A DNA stretch of 14,267 nucleotides, taken from positions 1 through 14,267 of the forward strand of contig JAKMFK010000161.1 in assembly GCA_022425465.1 (NCBI GenBank), written 5' to 3'. The DNA is from Bacteroidia bacterium. GTDB lineage: Bacteria > Bacteroidota > Bacteroidia > NS11-12g > UBA9320. The position numbers and the translations under genes are program-made. Below the pieces are notes generated by a model. It had not been told where the DNA came from and did no database searches. It was given only the letters and a program-made list of their open reading frames with translations. Below are positions 14,193-14,267 of this stretch, one piece after another (positions within the stretch are counted from its first letter, which is position 1; every line of letters starts with the position of its first letter).

Positions 14193-14267
14193 CTATTTCT
14201 TCATCACCTTGACGTGCTGTGTTCCCTTGTCAGTAGCCACTTGAAGAATGTACATTCCACTGTTCCA
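14193..14267 (-). CDS. C-terminal end of a further T9SS cargo protein (5' part outside window)
   Basis: The minus strand is open from the window edge for 24 codons and stops at TAG (14195-14193). The peptide WNSGMYILQVATD continues to HVKVMKK at the stop. The pattern GMY-I-L-Q-V-x-T then a short variable stretch and a basic Lys-rich end is the last strand of a type A T9SS sorting domain, matching the tails of the other cargo proteins here (for example GPYFIKIS ending KMIKQ in the aminopeptidase). The rest of the gene, and so its function, lies beyond the right edge. It is convergent with the S74 fibre gene, with the terminator hairpin between them. Confidence 0.8.
   Translation of the reverse strand, partial: WNSGMYILQVATDKGTQHVKVMKK

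Overview
The window is AT-rich bacterial DNA with the hallmarks of Bacteroidota, probably a free-living Flavobacteriia-, Cytophagia- or Saprospiria-type organism. Five of the eleven larger genes, plus a gene fragment at the right edge, encode proteins ending in a type A C-terminal sorting domain of the type IX secretion system (T9SS; [Y/F]PNP or GNP, then a short beta-rich tail ending in basic or hydrophobic residues). Three further products look like Bacteroidota lipoproteins. Recognisable promoters are of the Bacteroidota -7 type (TAnnTTTG), and no strong Shine-Dalgarno sequences stand out. No tRNA, rRNA, CRISPR array, insertion sequence, phage gene or defence system was found.

Layout, left to right: (1) the 3' part of a secreted M1 zinc aminopeptidase with a T9SS tail; (2) convergent to it, a lipoprotein glutathione peroxidase; (3) divergent from that, a large surface protein with a cupredoxin domain, two fasciclin (FAS1) domains, two related cysteine-bracketed modules and a T9SS tail; (4) convergent, a PqqB-like metallo-beta-lactamase-fold lipoprotein; (5) divergent, a CotH-kinase-family surface protein with a TTG start and a T9SS tail; (6) convergent, a polytopic membrane protein of unknown function; (7) a small beta-barrel-like outer-membrane protein with a clear terminator; (8) divergent, a PHB-depolymerase/feruloyl-esterase-like T9SS cargo; (9) a beta-rich T9SS surface protein; (10) an SPFH/prohibitin-family lipoprotein; (11) a tail-fibre-like protein with 17-residue tandem repeats and a peptidase S74 autoprocessing domain; (12) on the opposite strand at the right edge, the last 24 codons of another T9SS cargo.

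The genes alternate strand and are separated by their own hairpins or promoter-like boxes, so most look monocistronic. They share a location rather than a pathway: nearly all products are predicted to act at the outer membrane, on the cell surface or in the medium (proteolysis, ester hydrolysis, adhesion, copper binding, peroxide defence, possible extracellular phosphorylation). No wholly new multi-gene system can be demonstrated from sequence alone. The most unusual items are the cupredoxin-FAS1-duplicated-module surface protein, the PqqB-like lipoprotein lacking the usual metal-ligand Asp, the surface CotH-type kinase, the 51-bp coding tandem repeat, and two promoters whose -7 boxes lie inside inverted repeats at identical distance from the start codon.
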